Source: Oncomelania hupensis (lineage: Eukaryota > Mollusca > Gastropoda > Littorinimorpha > Pomatiopsidae). Taken from it: a stretch of 64,000 nucleotides of DNA. Location of the stretch: positions 42,335,011 through 42,399,010 of the forward strand of contig CM072523.1 of the NCBI GenBank assembly GCA_036898135.1. The letters are read 5' to 3'. Below the pieces are notes generated by a model. That model was not told the DNA's origin. It did no database searches and worked only from the letters and a program-made list of their open reading frames with translations. Shown piece by piece: positions 60,901 through 64,000 of the stretch. Positions within the stretch are counted from its first letter, which is position 1; the number at the start of each line of letters is the position of its first letter. The translations under genes and the position numbers were made by a program.

Positions 60901-62875
60901 AGACATCAAATAAAGAGGAAAATAAAACTTTGCGAACGTAAAAACAGCACAAAAGACCAAGTTTACAAGGCTGGAAAAACACAAATGAGTTACAAACCAC
61001 TAATAATCCACATTTTCAAAAAGTTACTATTTGTGCTTACATATTCGTAATATAATAAAATATTTAAATTTAAAAACAAATGTTGGCAGTAGTACACACA
61101 GCTTCGATTATTGTCTTGATTAAACAGAGATTTATAAGAGAGCCATTCTATGTTAAAGCTGTGTACTTTTATGTTTAAAATAGCTATATGAAGTTCAGTA
61201 TCACGACGTCTCTTTAGGTACATCTGAAATATTCAAAGGTGTGGAATCGTAACATCCACCTTGCATTTGTAAATAACAAATTTTGCAAGTAATAATATCA
61301 AATCAAAGGTTACATCAAACATGAAACCATCATCATGTCCAAACAAAATAATACATTCATTAAGCTTGAGATTAATAAGGTTGTCACATCGTTTTTTTTA
61401 CCAACTACTGAAATTGATTCCAGAAACGGTGCTCGTGTTCACAATGCCAAAACAAATGCTCAATGCTTTCTCATTATGTTCTGCAAAATGAGCATGATGT
61501 ATCAGCTACCACATTCATGCTGGATACAGAGGTGCCAACCAGTACGGATTGACCGTATTTAATTCCGGCGGAGTTAATTAAATACGGAAATACGGTAGCT
61601 TTTATAAAAATACGGTGGAGAAGTTGCCGATCGTGTATCTTTGCCAGCGGTGCTTCTGTACTGATTTCTGGTTTCATAACTGTACTCCTGCGCTTACTGA
61701 ATGTCGCTGTGTTCAACAAGCTGATTTTCATGGTGATTTTAGAGGACTGAAAATAGCCTGCTGTTTCAGAGGGAAGCCTGTCATTACTTTATAGTGTCAC
61801 AGGCTAAGTTTTGCGAGGAAAAAAAATACTGACAAGTGTTAAAAAATACTGCCAAACGGGTCCGAAAATACTGACAAGAAGATTAGAGGGTTGGCACCTC
61901 TGTGGATAGAACAACCTTTGTTGCTGTCACTCTGTAAACCAATCAAAGCTGAAACCATTTTAATTTTATCTCTTGAATATTTTTAATTTTCTTTAAAATT
62001 AAACTCCACTTTATTTGCTTCTGCATTTTTTTCCCCACTTCTGACAGCAATTATGCTGTCGGTTATCATACATAAAAACATCGTAATATATCCGCGCCCC
62101 TCTACAGACCGAGCTCAAAATTAAAAAAATTATTTATGCTGATCATCAAATAGGAAATTCTGGGTATATTGTTTAATAGCTTTTACGCAACCGGTGTAAG
62201 TTACAAAATCTTTCTGTACATCATGTTTCTGGCAGAACTCTAAATGTGTCAAACATTGCTCTGAGTCCTTAAGAAAGACCTCTATTAAACCAGTTTCTAT
62301 GAAAGAAATGTTTTTTTTATCAACTTGAATTTTATTATTATGAAAAATACGTTCTGACAATAGTACCTCAAAGCTTTAGGCAGTAACATGTATCGGGAAT
62401 TGTTTGTATACTGAGAACACATTTGTCCACAAATCATTTCATGTAAAATGTGCAATAAGGTTTTTATTTTTTGTCTACTTTTCTGCTTCTCATTTACTGT
62501 ATTGTAGAAATTCCAAGTCCCCAAATCTCTCAGCCAGCGCCCACCTCCGAAGTAATTGCTTTTCTACATAATTACTTTGACTGAGAAGAACGCTTACTGT
62601 GTTATTATATGTTTTTGGCAGAGTTCGTACAAAGCAGGTCAGTTCGCATCCACTGCCAACATTCGAATCCTGCGGTAATAGTATTATTACTGTACATTAT
62701 GCTTTGTTATTCTATGGTCCGTTTTGCTAACATTGTGTGTGGTGTTGCAGCTATCGACGATGAGACAGTGGTCAGACGTGAAGCAGATCATCTTGCCTTC
62801 GCCTGTCCTCATTCGCTACATCATGTTCTCCAGCTCCGCCCCTGCCATATCCAGACTGGCTGAAGCCTTCTGCAG
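19118..62875 (+). CDS. CENPI: CENPI, centromere protein I (13 exons, 3' end outside window)
   Basis: Exons: 19118-19187, 20850-20987, 28977-29095, 31087-31194, 31395-31493, 35635-35721, 37001-37183, 38505-38675, 42238-42441, 42598-42780, 58026-58141, 60098-60254, 62751-62875. They total 1760 nt or about 586 residues, with all phases consistent and no internal stop. CENP-I (yeast Mis6/Ctf3) is an alpha-helical-repeat protein of the constitutive centromere-associated network. It works with CENP-H and CENP-K and supports CENP-A loading and kinetochore assembly. Diagnostic blocks include AAVRYFEK, VDAACSGYF, PHVCHLLFLLTRKEDVK, QPGLIGLLTIYKLYYP, FPSQIAACLQD, LQEGIPVVDNFL and SSVYFKCQVLLSLTELLKNY, all in the order seen in vertebrate CENPI. 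Vertebrate proteins are about 750 residues, so the last quarter lies to the right. Introns reach 15 kb because of transposons. Confidence 0.93.
19188..20849 (+). other. CENPI intron 1
   Basis: AT-rich. A T/A-rich low-complexity part at 20360-20600 gives a meaningless Lys/Phe-rich ORF. No repeat family or gene was recognised. Confidence 0.5.
20850..20987 (+). CDS. CENPI: CENPI exon 2
   Basis: Acceptor TATTGACAG, donor TTTG|GTAAGG, phase 1 at both ends, 138 nt. It encodes KAKVVCKGNLKLQTSLEAIK through TGLEPRHITVLVDAACSGYF, matching the first helical repeat of CENP-I. Confidence 0.92.
23855..25906 (+). other. Candidate two-exon small ORF inside CENPI intron 2
   Basis: An ATG exon at 23855-23900 (MAEEERSEADSSKNE) ends in a strong donor, G|GTAAGT. 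A possible acceptor, TGATTACAG, ends at 25811. Joining them in frame gives a 46-residue peptide ending ILAS at 25904-25906. No family is recognised. It may be the first exons of a DNA transposon that spans this intron, since several TIR elements in the window start with a short acidic or charged exon of this kind, or it may be chance. Confidence 0.3.
26578..27045. repeat. Internal duplication, left copy (first part)
   Basis: 26578-26930 matches 27510-27870 closely. Shared blocks include TGTGAGGTTATGTCCACAAT and GGGCAGCATAACTAATTTTA. The copy continues at 27330-27480 after an inserted LINE 3' end. Confidence 0.75.
27046..27325 (-). mobile_element. CR1/L2-type LINE or SINE 3' end, minus strand
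   Basis: Read on the minus strand it ends in ...GACAATAAAGAATC followed by three CTTGAAT-like units, the short tandem tail typical of CR1-like 3' ends. It splits the left duplication copy. A similar terminus lies at 30287. Confidence 0.6.
27510..28190. repeat. Internal duplication, right copy
   Basis: Second copy of the 26578-27045 plus 27330-27480 block. It lacks the LINE insertion, so that insertion came after the duplication. Confidence 0.75.
28977..29095 (+). CDS. CENPI: CENPI exon 3
   Basis: Acceptor GGGTTGCAG. Enters at phase 1 and leaves at phase 0. It encodes QVVSRQIIRYLVPRSKVPQE then AVVRAISWMSTNKPAVIIQ, matching the 'RLLKCMIP...VKAVSWL' block of vertebrate CENP-I. Confidence 0.92.
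29096..31086 (+). other. CENPI intron 3
   Basis: 29640-30020 is less AT-rich and carries an open 114-codon minus-strand frame without a recognised domain. A LINE 3' end follows at 30287. Otherwise it is AT-rich. Confidence 0.5.
30287..30640 (-). mobile_element. CR1/L2-type LINE or SINE 3' end, minus strand
   Basis: On the minus strand it ends GATAATAAAGTATTCTTGAA with CTTGAA repeats at the edge (30287-30305). It is the same architecture as 27046-27325. The 5' limit is uncertain. Confidence 0.5.
31087..31194 (+). CDS. CENPI: CENPI exon 4
   Basis: Acceptor TTCTTCTGCAG, donor ATG|GTAAGT, 36 codons, phase 0 at both ends. It encodes KWLIRWILVVYDYIDGLEHL then HRLYGIIFFFLDCQAM. Confidence 0.94.
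31395..31493 (+). CDS. CENPI: CENPI exon 5
   Basis: Acceptor TTTGTGCTAG, donor GCA|GTGAGT, 33 codons, phase 0. It encodes MPHVCHLLFLLTRKEDVKLF then RMHKLLSLVKGRA, the best conserved CENP-I block. A (CAAT)n run follows in the intron at about 31592-31618. Confidence 0.95.
31781..31832 (-). mobile_element. L2/CR1-type LINE 3' end, minus strand
   Basis: Reverse complement of the GTCATTAGGAAAAAG...TATATAAATACC terminus seen at 13320 and 54840. Confidence 0.6.
31961..34353. mobile_element. 2.4 kb TIR DNA transposon inserted in a LINE, 6 bp target duplication
   Basis: Ends CAGGCATGGGAAT and ATTCCCATCCCTG (12 of 13 bp complementary). The exact duplication TTATTT stands at 31955-31960 and 34354-34359, and its removal restores the LINE reading order. 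No transposase is recognisable. A GGGGGCTTCCCCCAC-type G/C palindromic stretch near the right end (34236-34290) is also seen in other elements here (50128, 52060). The part at 33880-34100 is the reverse complement of 56290-56660 in another element. It is itself split by the 32476-33501 element. Confidence 0.85.
32476..33501. mobile_element. Longer (1026 bp) member of the CAGAGGTGCCAACC family
   Basis: Ends and subterminal parts match 14815-15235 and 61527-61902, with duplication GTTATG at 32470-32475 and 33502-33507. It carries about 600 bp of extra internal sequence (32590-33185) with a short ORF starting MDGLDSSTDEGEFTGFHLSD at about 32816. It looks less deleted than the other two and may retain the transposase start. 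Confidence 0.87.
35635..35721 (+). CDS. CENPI: CENPI exon 6
   Basis: Acceptor AACTTTCAG, donor AAG|GTAAGT, 29 codons, phase 0. It encodes GAQPGLIGLLTIYKLYYPNL then SCALPATNK, matching 'QP.L..LL..YK...P' of CENP-I. Confidence 0.94.
35722..37000 (+). other. CENPI intron 6
   Basis: Contains the TIR element at 35968-36701 and otherwise AT-rich sequence. Confidence 0.7.
35968..36701 (+). mobile_element. hAT-like TIR element (734 bp) with truncated N-terminal transposase exon
   Basis: Perfect 10 bp inverted ends CAGTGTTCCC / GGGAACACTG, flanked by the 5 bp repeat ATAAG (35963-35967 and 36702-36706). Inside, an ORF from 36274 (MSLLTWLTGPKTRSSTATSS) contains KKRKLNDRWFQEFQWYQFDA, the start of the zinc-finger region found at the N-terminus of many hAT transposases. 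It then hits a GGTATT donor-like site and a stop at 36540. The catalytic part is missing. The 5 bp duplication differs from the 6 bp families nearby. Confidence 0.78.
37001..37183 (+). CDS. CENPI: CENPI exon 7
   Basis: Acceptor AATTTTGCAG, donor CCA|GTGAGT, 61 codons, phase 0. It encodes MYFGLHDHKWRAQVRAVVEK followed by an Ala/Gln-rich and a Ser-rich stretch, as in the poorly conserved middle of CENP-I. Confidence 0.9.
37365..37640 (+). mobile_element. RTE-like LINE 3' fragment
   Basis: 5'-truncated copy from DMLTVMKKQKL onwards. It has stops in the RT C-terminus and a degraded GAGTTAGGGATATGATAG end. Confidence 0.75.
37985..38240 (+). mobile_element. RTE-like LINE 3' fragment
   Basis: Encodes the GGRRRWRQKKKWEDNIREWTG tail and ends TTACAGGATAGGATA. 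It is a second independent fragment in CENPI intron 7. Confidence 0.78.
38505..38675 (+). CDS. CENPI: CENPI exon 8
   Basis: Acceptor TTTGTGTTTCAG, donor GAG|GTACAG, 57 codons, phase 0. It begins PRKRQKLAIPTSHSSSGDIE (a basic, possibly nuclear-localising start) and ends SFVNLLHNVSRVE, matching 'FPQLLQNIHCLE' of vertebrates. Confidence 0.92.
38830..39900. repeat. Dispersed repeat, copy 1 (AAGGTCAAGGTC-rich)
   Basis: Starts with a hairpin-like TTGACTTGC...GCGAATC head and contains repeated AAGGTCAAGGTCAC phrases. It is collinear with 40615-41330, with blocks such as TGATAGATATCAACGAGACA. Such repeats are common in molluscan genomes. The element class is not determined. Confidence 0.6.
40615..41330. 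repeat. Dispersed repeat, copy 2
   Basis: The head is a clear hairpin: GACTCACAT (40622-40630) pairs with ATGTGAGTC about 8 bp later. A poly-C then poly-A run (40664-40710) follows, then the same body as 38830-39900. Confidence 0.6.
41745..42010 (+). mobile_element. RTE-like LINE 3' fragment
   Basis: Short copy with the RWYGHV-like start mutated and a KSWEDNIREWTCLTLSEAMR tail. It ends TAGGATAGGAT. Confidence 0.75.
42238..42441 (+). CDS. CENPI: CENPI exon 9
   Basis: Acceptor TTACAACAG, donor CAG|GTCAGT, 68 codons, phase 0. It encodes FPSQIAACLQDPILQHLMAY through LLVEFTNFLQ, aligned with the 'LPSQMGSVL...LLHY' block. Confidence 0.94.
42598..42780 (+). CDS. CENPI: CENPI exon 10
   Basis: Acceptor CTTGTCACAG, donor AAG|GTACAA, 61 codons, phase 0. 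It encodes EGIPVVDNFLAAFMHTWNGA through LRRLYCSSSVYFK. Confidence 0.94.
43300..46105 (+). repeat. Degenerate tandem array of transposon-derived ~0.75-0.9 kb units, left part
   Basis: Each unit has a short TIR-like start (CAGACCTGCCTAC type at 44755), a segment encoding a zinc-finger start, a right end (TAGGCAGGTCTG type at 43646), then a pyrimidine-rich tract and an acidic C-terminal exon-like piece. In the first unit the finger segment includes MPKKRTLETKRCVEPPQAFH and later CNACHCDFSVAH, as at the N-terminus of some hAT transposases. Acidic pieces read DDSDDESD... and end DDPEAFV or DDSEAFV at 43908 and 45644; the one near 44620-44733 is broken. The array continues after the two inserted elements at 54002. 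Confidence 0.65.
46393..46650 (+). CDS. Zinc-finger exon of a DNA transposon
   Basis: Starts MPYISNRKEDAVRLEEVEKG and continues through a Trp-rich segment (NKWRWEWLQEKD). It then has a Cys2-His2 finger: Cys-X2-Cys (FCIFC) and a His-X4-His-type end (HAELAEH). It ends in phase 0 before a GTAATT donor. The layout matches BED-like fingers at the start of hAT transposases. Joining it to the next candidate exon at 48224 does not keep the frame of the long downstream ORF, so an exon is missing or the gene is broken. Confidence 0.6.
48224..48468 (+). pseudogene. Possible second exon of the transposon gene
   Basis: Follows a strong T-tract and TAG acceptor. The long frame reads FKTCEPAVDVGESTAQGSAV through KMRDALTDYFPLLGLAIFHH and stops at 48468. 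It uses a different phase from the exon ending at 46650. No family was identified. Confidence 0.4.
49417..49565 (-). CDS. THAP-type zinc-finger exon, minus strand
   Basis: Read on the minus strand from ATG at 49565 (or 49556). The peptide contains GGDFCTAINCHNGRYKKSCD followed by GKSFFKFPRDKE, then a GTAAAT donor. Cys-X4-Cys and the 'SFFKFPRD' block match the first half of a THAP domain. The invariant Trp and the Cys-X2-His would be in a later exon, which was not found. THAP domains occur in P-element and other transposases and in host proteins. Confidence 0.6.
50889..51137 (+). pseudogene. N-terminal transposase-like exon remnant
   Basis: Starts MATYSYRVLTENESFESANI and contains VKNKWKAQWLSERV, similar in layout to the NKWRWEWLQE segment of the 46393 exon. 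It stops at 51137 without a zinc finger. It overlaps the next ORF in another frame, which suggests a frameshift or splice site near 51050. Confidence 0.45.
51061..51795 (+). CDS. 244-codon Lys/Ser-rich ORF of unknown function in the transposon
   Basis: Uninterrupted ORF starting at a GTG codon; upstream sequence may supply the true start. It has a predicted coiled-coil, highly charged stretch at about residues 25-70 (repeated Lys/Glu/Gln with heptad-like spacing, e.g. EQDRIEKERVALSLKKQKLV), then a Ser/Thr/Pro-rich half with two related segments (KVASSSKKKLQTPTPSTS and KVASSSAMKMVQTPT). No enzyme motif is seen. It is an accessory or DNA-binding protein of the transposon at best. Confidence 0.5.
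   Translation: MPGEARKDKLYSPVNRTLCKNMRGARGKRKIEQEAEQDRIEKERVALSLKKQKLVSKQEAKAKLAEAEKTARIAHWRAVRSRNNARLQALSEALSLKEKPKDSAATGTPWRSTRVVPHHAAVPVAGRSRRPSHIALARKSWSRKVASSSKKKLQTPTPSTSAVVTASRRETVSPVTANGVSPGFCIPKVASSSAMKMVQTPTNKRSSSMPVSEANVVPAQLRKGRYLHTQHTTIDGRDQSKTDM
52192..52851 (-). mobile_element. Chimeric retroposon: RTE-like 3' end joined to an unrelated 5' segment
   Basis: The insert has the exact 10 bp duplication GTGTTTGTTT at 52182-52191 and 52852-52861. Minus-strand order is an unrelated ~260 bp head (52590-52851), then the RTE-like RT C-terminus from IQSMEMRCYRRLLGICYTQH to the GGATA tail at 52192. Head and tail share one open frame (minus 52772-52341). The head includes CCCTGTGGGTTCGGG at its start and a peptide WAKVFYTEVTGQDGGTSCYD. 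Confidence 0.8.
52850..53485 (+). pseudogene. hAT transposase pseudogene: zinc finger plus C-terminal dimerisation region
   Basis: The first part has a BED-like finger (SEYAGWLLEKKGNKHACFCR with Cys-X2-Cys, then THMKAKK). This is followed at once by LWAVVRQLLLLSHGQATVER-GFSIN, the hAT C-terminal dimerisation signature. The whole catalytic core between them is deleted. Two in-frame stops, TAA at 53143-53145 and TAG at 53170-53172, interrupt the tail. The frame then continues with QSLVARRQVLNGIRKIGG to a coiled-coil Lys/Glu-rich end, stopping at 53485. Confidence 0.72.
54002..55690 (+). repeat. Degenerate tandem array, right part
   Basis: Continues the array of 43300-46105. Acidic exon-like pieces lie at 54115-54228, 55125-55224 and 55565-55678, each followed by GTCTGAGAG-type sequence. 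TIR-like starts lie at 54248 (CAGACCTGCCTAAC) and 55246. All three pieces have frame damage. A LINE 3' end is inserted at 54430-54950. Confidence 0.65.
54430..54950 (+). mobile_element. L2/CR1-type LINE, 5'-truncated, long (TTA)n tail
   Basis: Encodes the RT C-terminus FSVLGPSTWNSLPISLRSSL then FKSNLKTRLFLKNV and a stop near 54590. The 3' UTR ends in GTCATTAGGAAAAAGCG and TATATAAATACC, then about 85 bp of TTA repeat. Confidence 0.85.
55766..56915. mobile_element. 1150 bp TIR DNA transposon related to the CAGAGGTGCC family
   Basis: Perfect 14 bp ends CAGAGGTGCCTACC / GGTAGGCACCTCTG. The flanks TTTGGTT and TGTGGTT give only an imperfect duplication. A short ORF from about 56064 (MVSRKRLHESDNESESEEKR) is followed in another frame by GVHYAHCNKEFSIALH, a zinc-finger remnant. 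56290-56660 is the reverse complement of 33880-34100 in the element at 31961-34353. C runs lie at 55868-55912. Confidence 0.82.
58026..58141 (+). CDS. CENPI: CENPI exon 11
   Basis: Acceptor TTATGTGTACAG, donor CCT|GTAAGT. Enters at phase 0 and leaves at phase 2. It encodes CQVLLSLTELLKNYMAYESP through TSMVDLG. Confidence 0.93.
58142..60097 (+). other. CENPI intron 11
   Basis: Contains the TIR element at 58776-59555 and a C-rich run at 59938-59973. Otherwise AT-rich with no recognised feature. Confidence 0.65.
58776..59555 (+). mobile_element. 780 bp TIR DNA transposon with zinc-finger remnant
   Basis: 13 bp inverted ends AGACTTGCCTACC / GGTAGGCAAGTCT. The outermost C of the left end is mutated. 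Flanks ACGTTG and GCTTTG match at 4 of 6 positions. Inside, MQAGHPDPVKDEPKTKHQAR (59040) and, after a frame change, CTLCKIHCTVAHGSRNNCER then HVSSKSHEKFEE show a BED-like Cys2-His2 finger. The rest of the transposase is gone. Confidence 0.78.
60098..60254 (+). CDS. CENPI: CENPI exon 12
   Basis: Acceptor ATGCTGACAG, donor CTG|GTAAGG. Enters at phase 2 and leaves at phase 0. It encodes CAVFPERLDLSVNPQVVMEN through LLLHFIVNFIHL, matching the 'NNTFLLHFILDFYE' block. Confidence 0.93.
60700..62580 (-). mobile_element. Degenerate L1/Tx1-like LINE fragment, minus strand
   Basis: Minus-strand peptides keep a recognisable order: GTWNFYNTVNEKQKSRQKIK (62520), FIETGLIEVFLKDSEQCLTH with FVTYTGCVKAIKQY (62300-62190), then DTSCSFCRTE (61500) and a Cys/His-rich stretch, as in the C-terminal half of L1/Tx1-type RT proteins. 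The ORF is broken many times and is interrupted by the TIR element at 61527-61902. Both outer limits are approximate. Confidence 0.55.
61527..61902. mobile_element. Non-autonomous TIR transposon (376 bp), 6 bp target duplication
   Basis: Third copy of the CAGAGGTGCCAACC family, with the exact duplication TGGATA at 61521-61526 and 61903-61908. It lacks one of the two TTCAACAAGCTGATT direct repeats present in 14815-15235. Confidence 0.88.
62751..62875 (+). CDS. CENPI: CENPI exon 13 (last in window)
   Basis: Acceptor GTGGTGTTGCAG, donor AG|GTACAG. Enters at phase 0 and leaves at phase 2. It encodes LSTMRQWSDVKQIILPSPVL through SRLAEAFC, aligned with the 'LFPPGIFYSALLS..TSILNQLC' region. The remaining exons are beyond 64000. 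Confidence 0.9.
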
Positions 62876-63367
62876 GTACAGCAGTGTTTTACTTTGAAAT
62901 TTTGCCATTTTTATATTCTGTAAGTTTACCATCACTAAGTTCAATTCAAAGGTTTAATCAGGCCTGCCTACCGTCCCGTATTTGTCCCGGAAACCTAGTA
63001 AAACTGATTAACCGCAGGAAATCACAATCACATGTGAGAGAATCTCGCACGTTTGCTATAAATAGATTTCCACATGGCAGCCTCTGATCAGACCACGCCA
63101 TTACCGGCCGCTGCCGGTCGCTCCGCGAGCATGCACATAGCAAAAATATCGGTCGCTCTAGGTCGCTCCGCGTGTTAAAGGGTTAATTTAACGTGGGCTT
63201 TTTCTTCCCAAGATTGTGATATCAGACAACTTAAAAAAATAATAATTAAAAAATTCAAACAATGGTCATTATTATGTAAGTTTTCATTTGTACATCGATT
63301 CATCATCAACTCATTTTACATAAAAACAAATTCTTTTCCTAATCATAATTATACAATACTACACAAC
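62876..63367 (+). other. CENPI intron 13, start
   Basis: Holds a possible TIR element left end, CAGGCCTGCCTACC, at 62960-62973. It is followed by a G/C-rich part with two GGTCGCTC repeats (63115-63172). No matching right end was found before 64000. Confidence 0.4.
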
Positions 63368-63373
63368 TTTATT
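63368..63373 (-). terminator. Polyadenylation-type signal downstream of the minisatellite ORF
   Basis: AATAAA on the minus strand (TTTATT here), about 110 bp after the minus-strand stop at 63482. Confidence 0.3.
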
Positions 63374-63481
63374 ACCCCCAAAAGAATTACAGCAGGTGCA
63401 GAATCACATTTTAAATTCATATACATTAAGAATGCACAATAATCCACTTTCATCCACTTCACACTCAGAGTTAATATCAAC

Positions 63482-64000
63482 TCATGCTGCACAGGTACAA
63501 AGACTCTTTCCTTCATAATCCTCAACTCCTGTTACACAGGTACAAAGACTCCTTCCTTCATAATCCTCAACTCCTGTTACACAGGTACAAAGACTCTTTC
63601 CTTCATAATCCTCAACTCCTGTTACACAGGTACAAAGATTCTTTCCTTCATAATCCTCATGAACTCCTGTTACACAGGTACAAAGACTCTTTCCTTCATA
63701 ATCCTCATGAACTCCTGTCACACAGGTACACAGATTCTTTCCTTCATAATCCTCATGAACTCCTGTCACACAGGTACAAAGACTCTTTCCTTCATAATCC
63801 TCATGAACTCCTGTTACACAGGTACAAAGAATCTTTCCTTCATAATCCTCATGAACTCCTGTCACACAGGTACAAAGAATCTTTCCTTCATAATCCTCAT
63901 GAACTCCTGTCACACAGGTACAAAGACTCTTTCCTTCATAATCCTCATGAACTCCTGTCACATAGGTACAAAGACTCTTTCCTTCATAATCCTCAACTCC
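63482..64000 (-). repeat. 45/48 bp minisatellite with an open minus-strand frame
   Basis: At least eleven tandem units of 45 or 48 bp run to the window edge. On the minus strand they read as a 15- or 16-residue repeat, TGVHEDYEGKSLCTCV or TGVEDYEGKSLCTCV, without any stop over 159 codons and ending CTCAA-stop at 63482. Length variation is by whole codons (3 bp), and units differ by single bases (S, N, I or R after GK). It could be part of a repetitive Cys-containing protein or a non-coding minisatellite in the CENPI intron. Confidence 0.8.

Noticed and set aside
63482..64000. CRISPR array
   Set aside because: The units are contiguous without spacers and the DNA is eukaryotic. It is a minisatellite.
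62960..64000. TIR transposon starting CAGGCCTGCCTACC
   Set aside because: The left end fits the local family, but no right end or duplication lies inside the window.

Overview
This is invertebrate nuclear DNA. It has AT-rich introns with GT..AG junctions, long microsatellites, LINEs of several clades, a tRNA-derived SINE and many terminal-inverted-repeat (TIR) DNA transposons. The two host genes and the repeat types fit a mollusc, probably a marine gastropod. That placement is inferred from general knowledge and not from any marker gene.

Two host genes lie head to tail on the + strand. COMMD2 is complete: five coding exons between 6460 and 16482 give exactly 199 codons plus stop with consistent splice phases, and an AATAAA lies at 16843. 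CENPI (centromere protein I, Mis6 family) starts at 19118 and runs off the right edge. Thirteen exons can be placed (19118 to 62875), encoding about 586 residues, which is roughly the first three quarters of the protein. Both genes are short coding sequences scattered through introns of up to 15 kb. COMMD2 belongs to the Commander endosomal-recycling complex and CENPI to the inner kinetochore, so their adjacency need not imply a shared function.

Region by region: 1-5100 is a mosaic of a ~700 bp retroposon with an (AATC)n tail and RTE-like LINE pieces. 5457-5697 is a tRNA-SINE. COMMD2 introns hold a near-intact jockey/CR1-type LINE (6930-9400), an internally deleted RTE-like LINE (10030-12305), microsatellites and a 421 bp TIR element. 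Between the genes lies another RTE-like LINE (16971-18673). The 8 kb CENPI intron 2 carries over 20 copies of a motif like GTGCATAACTTCAC in both orientations. The 4.1 kb intron at 31494-35634 shows three-level nesting: an L2/CR1-type LINE is split by a 2.4 kb TIR element, which is itself split by a 1.0 kb TIR element. The 15 kb intron at 42781-58025 is a degenerate tandem array of transposon-derived units, interrupted by a 4.1 kb TIR element, a 3.8 kb defective hAT-like element (with a chimeric retroposon inside) and an L2-type LINE. The last introns hold a minus-strand LINE split by a TIR element, and a 45/48 bp minisatellite that reaches the window edge.

The most interesting signal is a group of hAT-like DNA transposons. 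They have related CAG...TGCC termini and, where the ends are well preserved, exact 6 bp target duplications. They exist as several families and deletion derivatives, and several keep only a short N-terminal zinc-finger exon. One also carries a THAP-like exon on the opposite strand.
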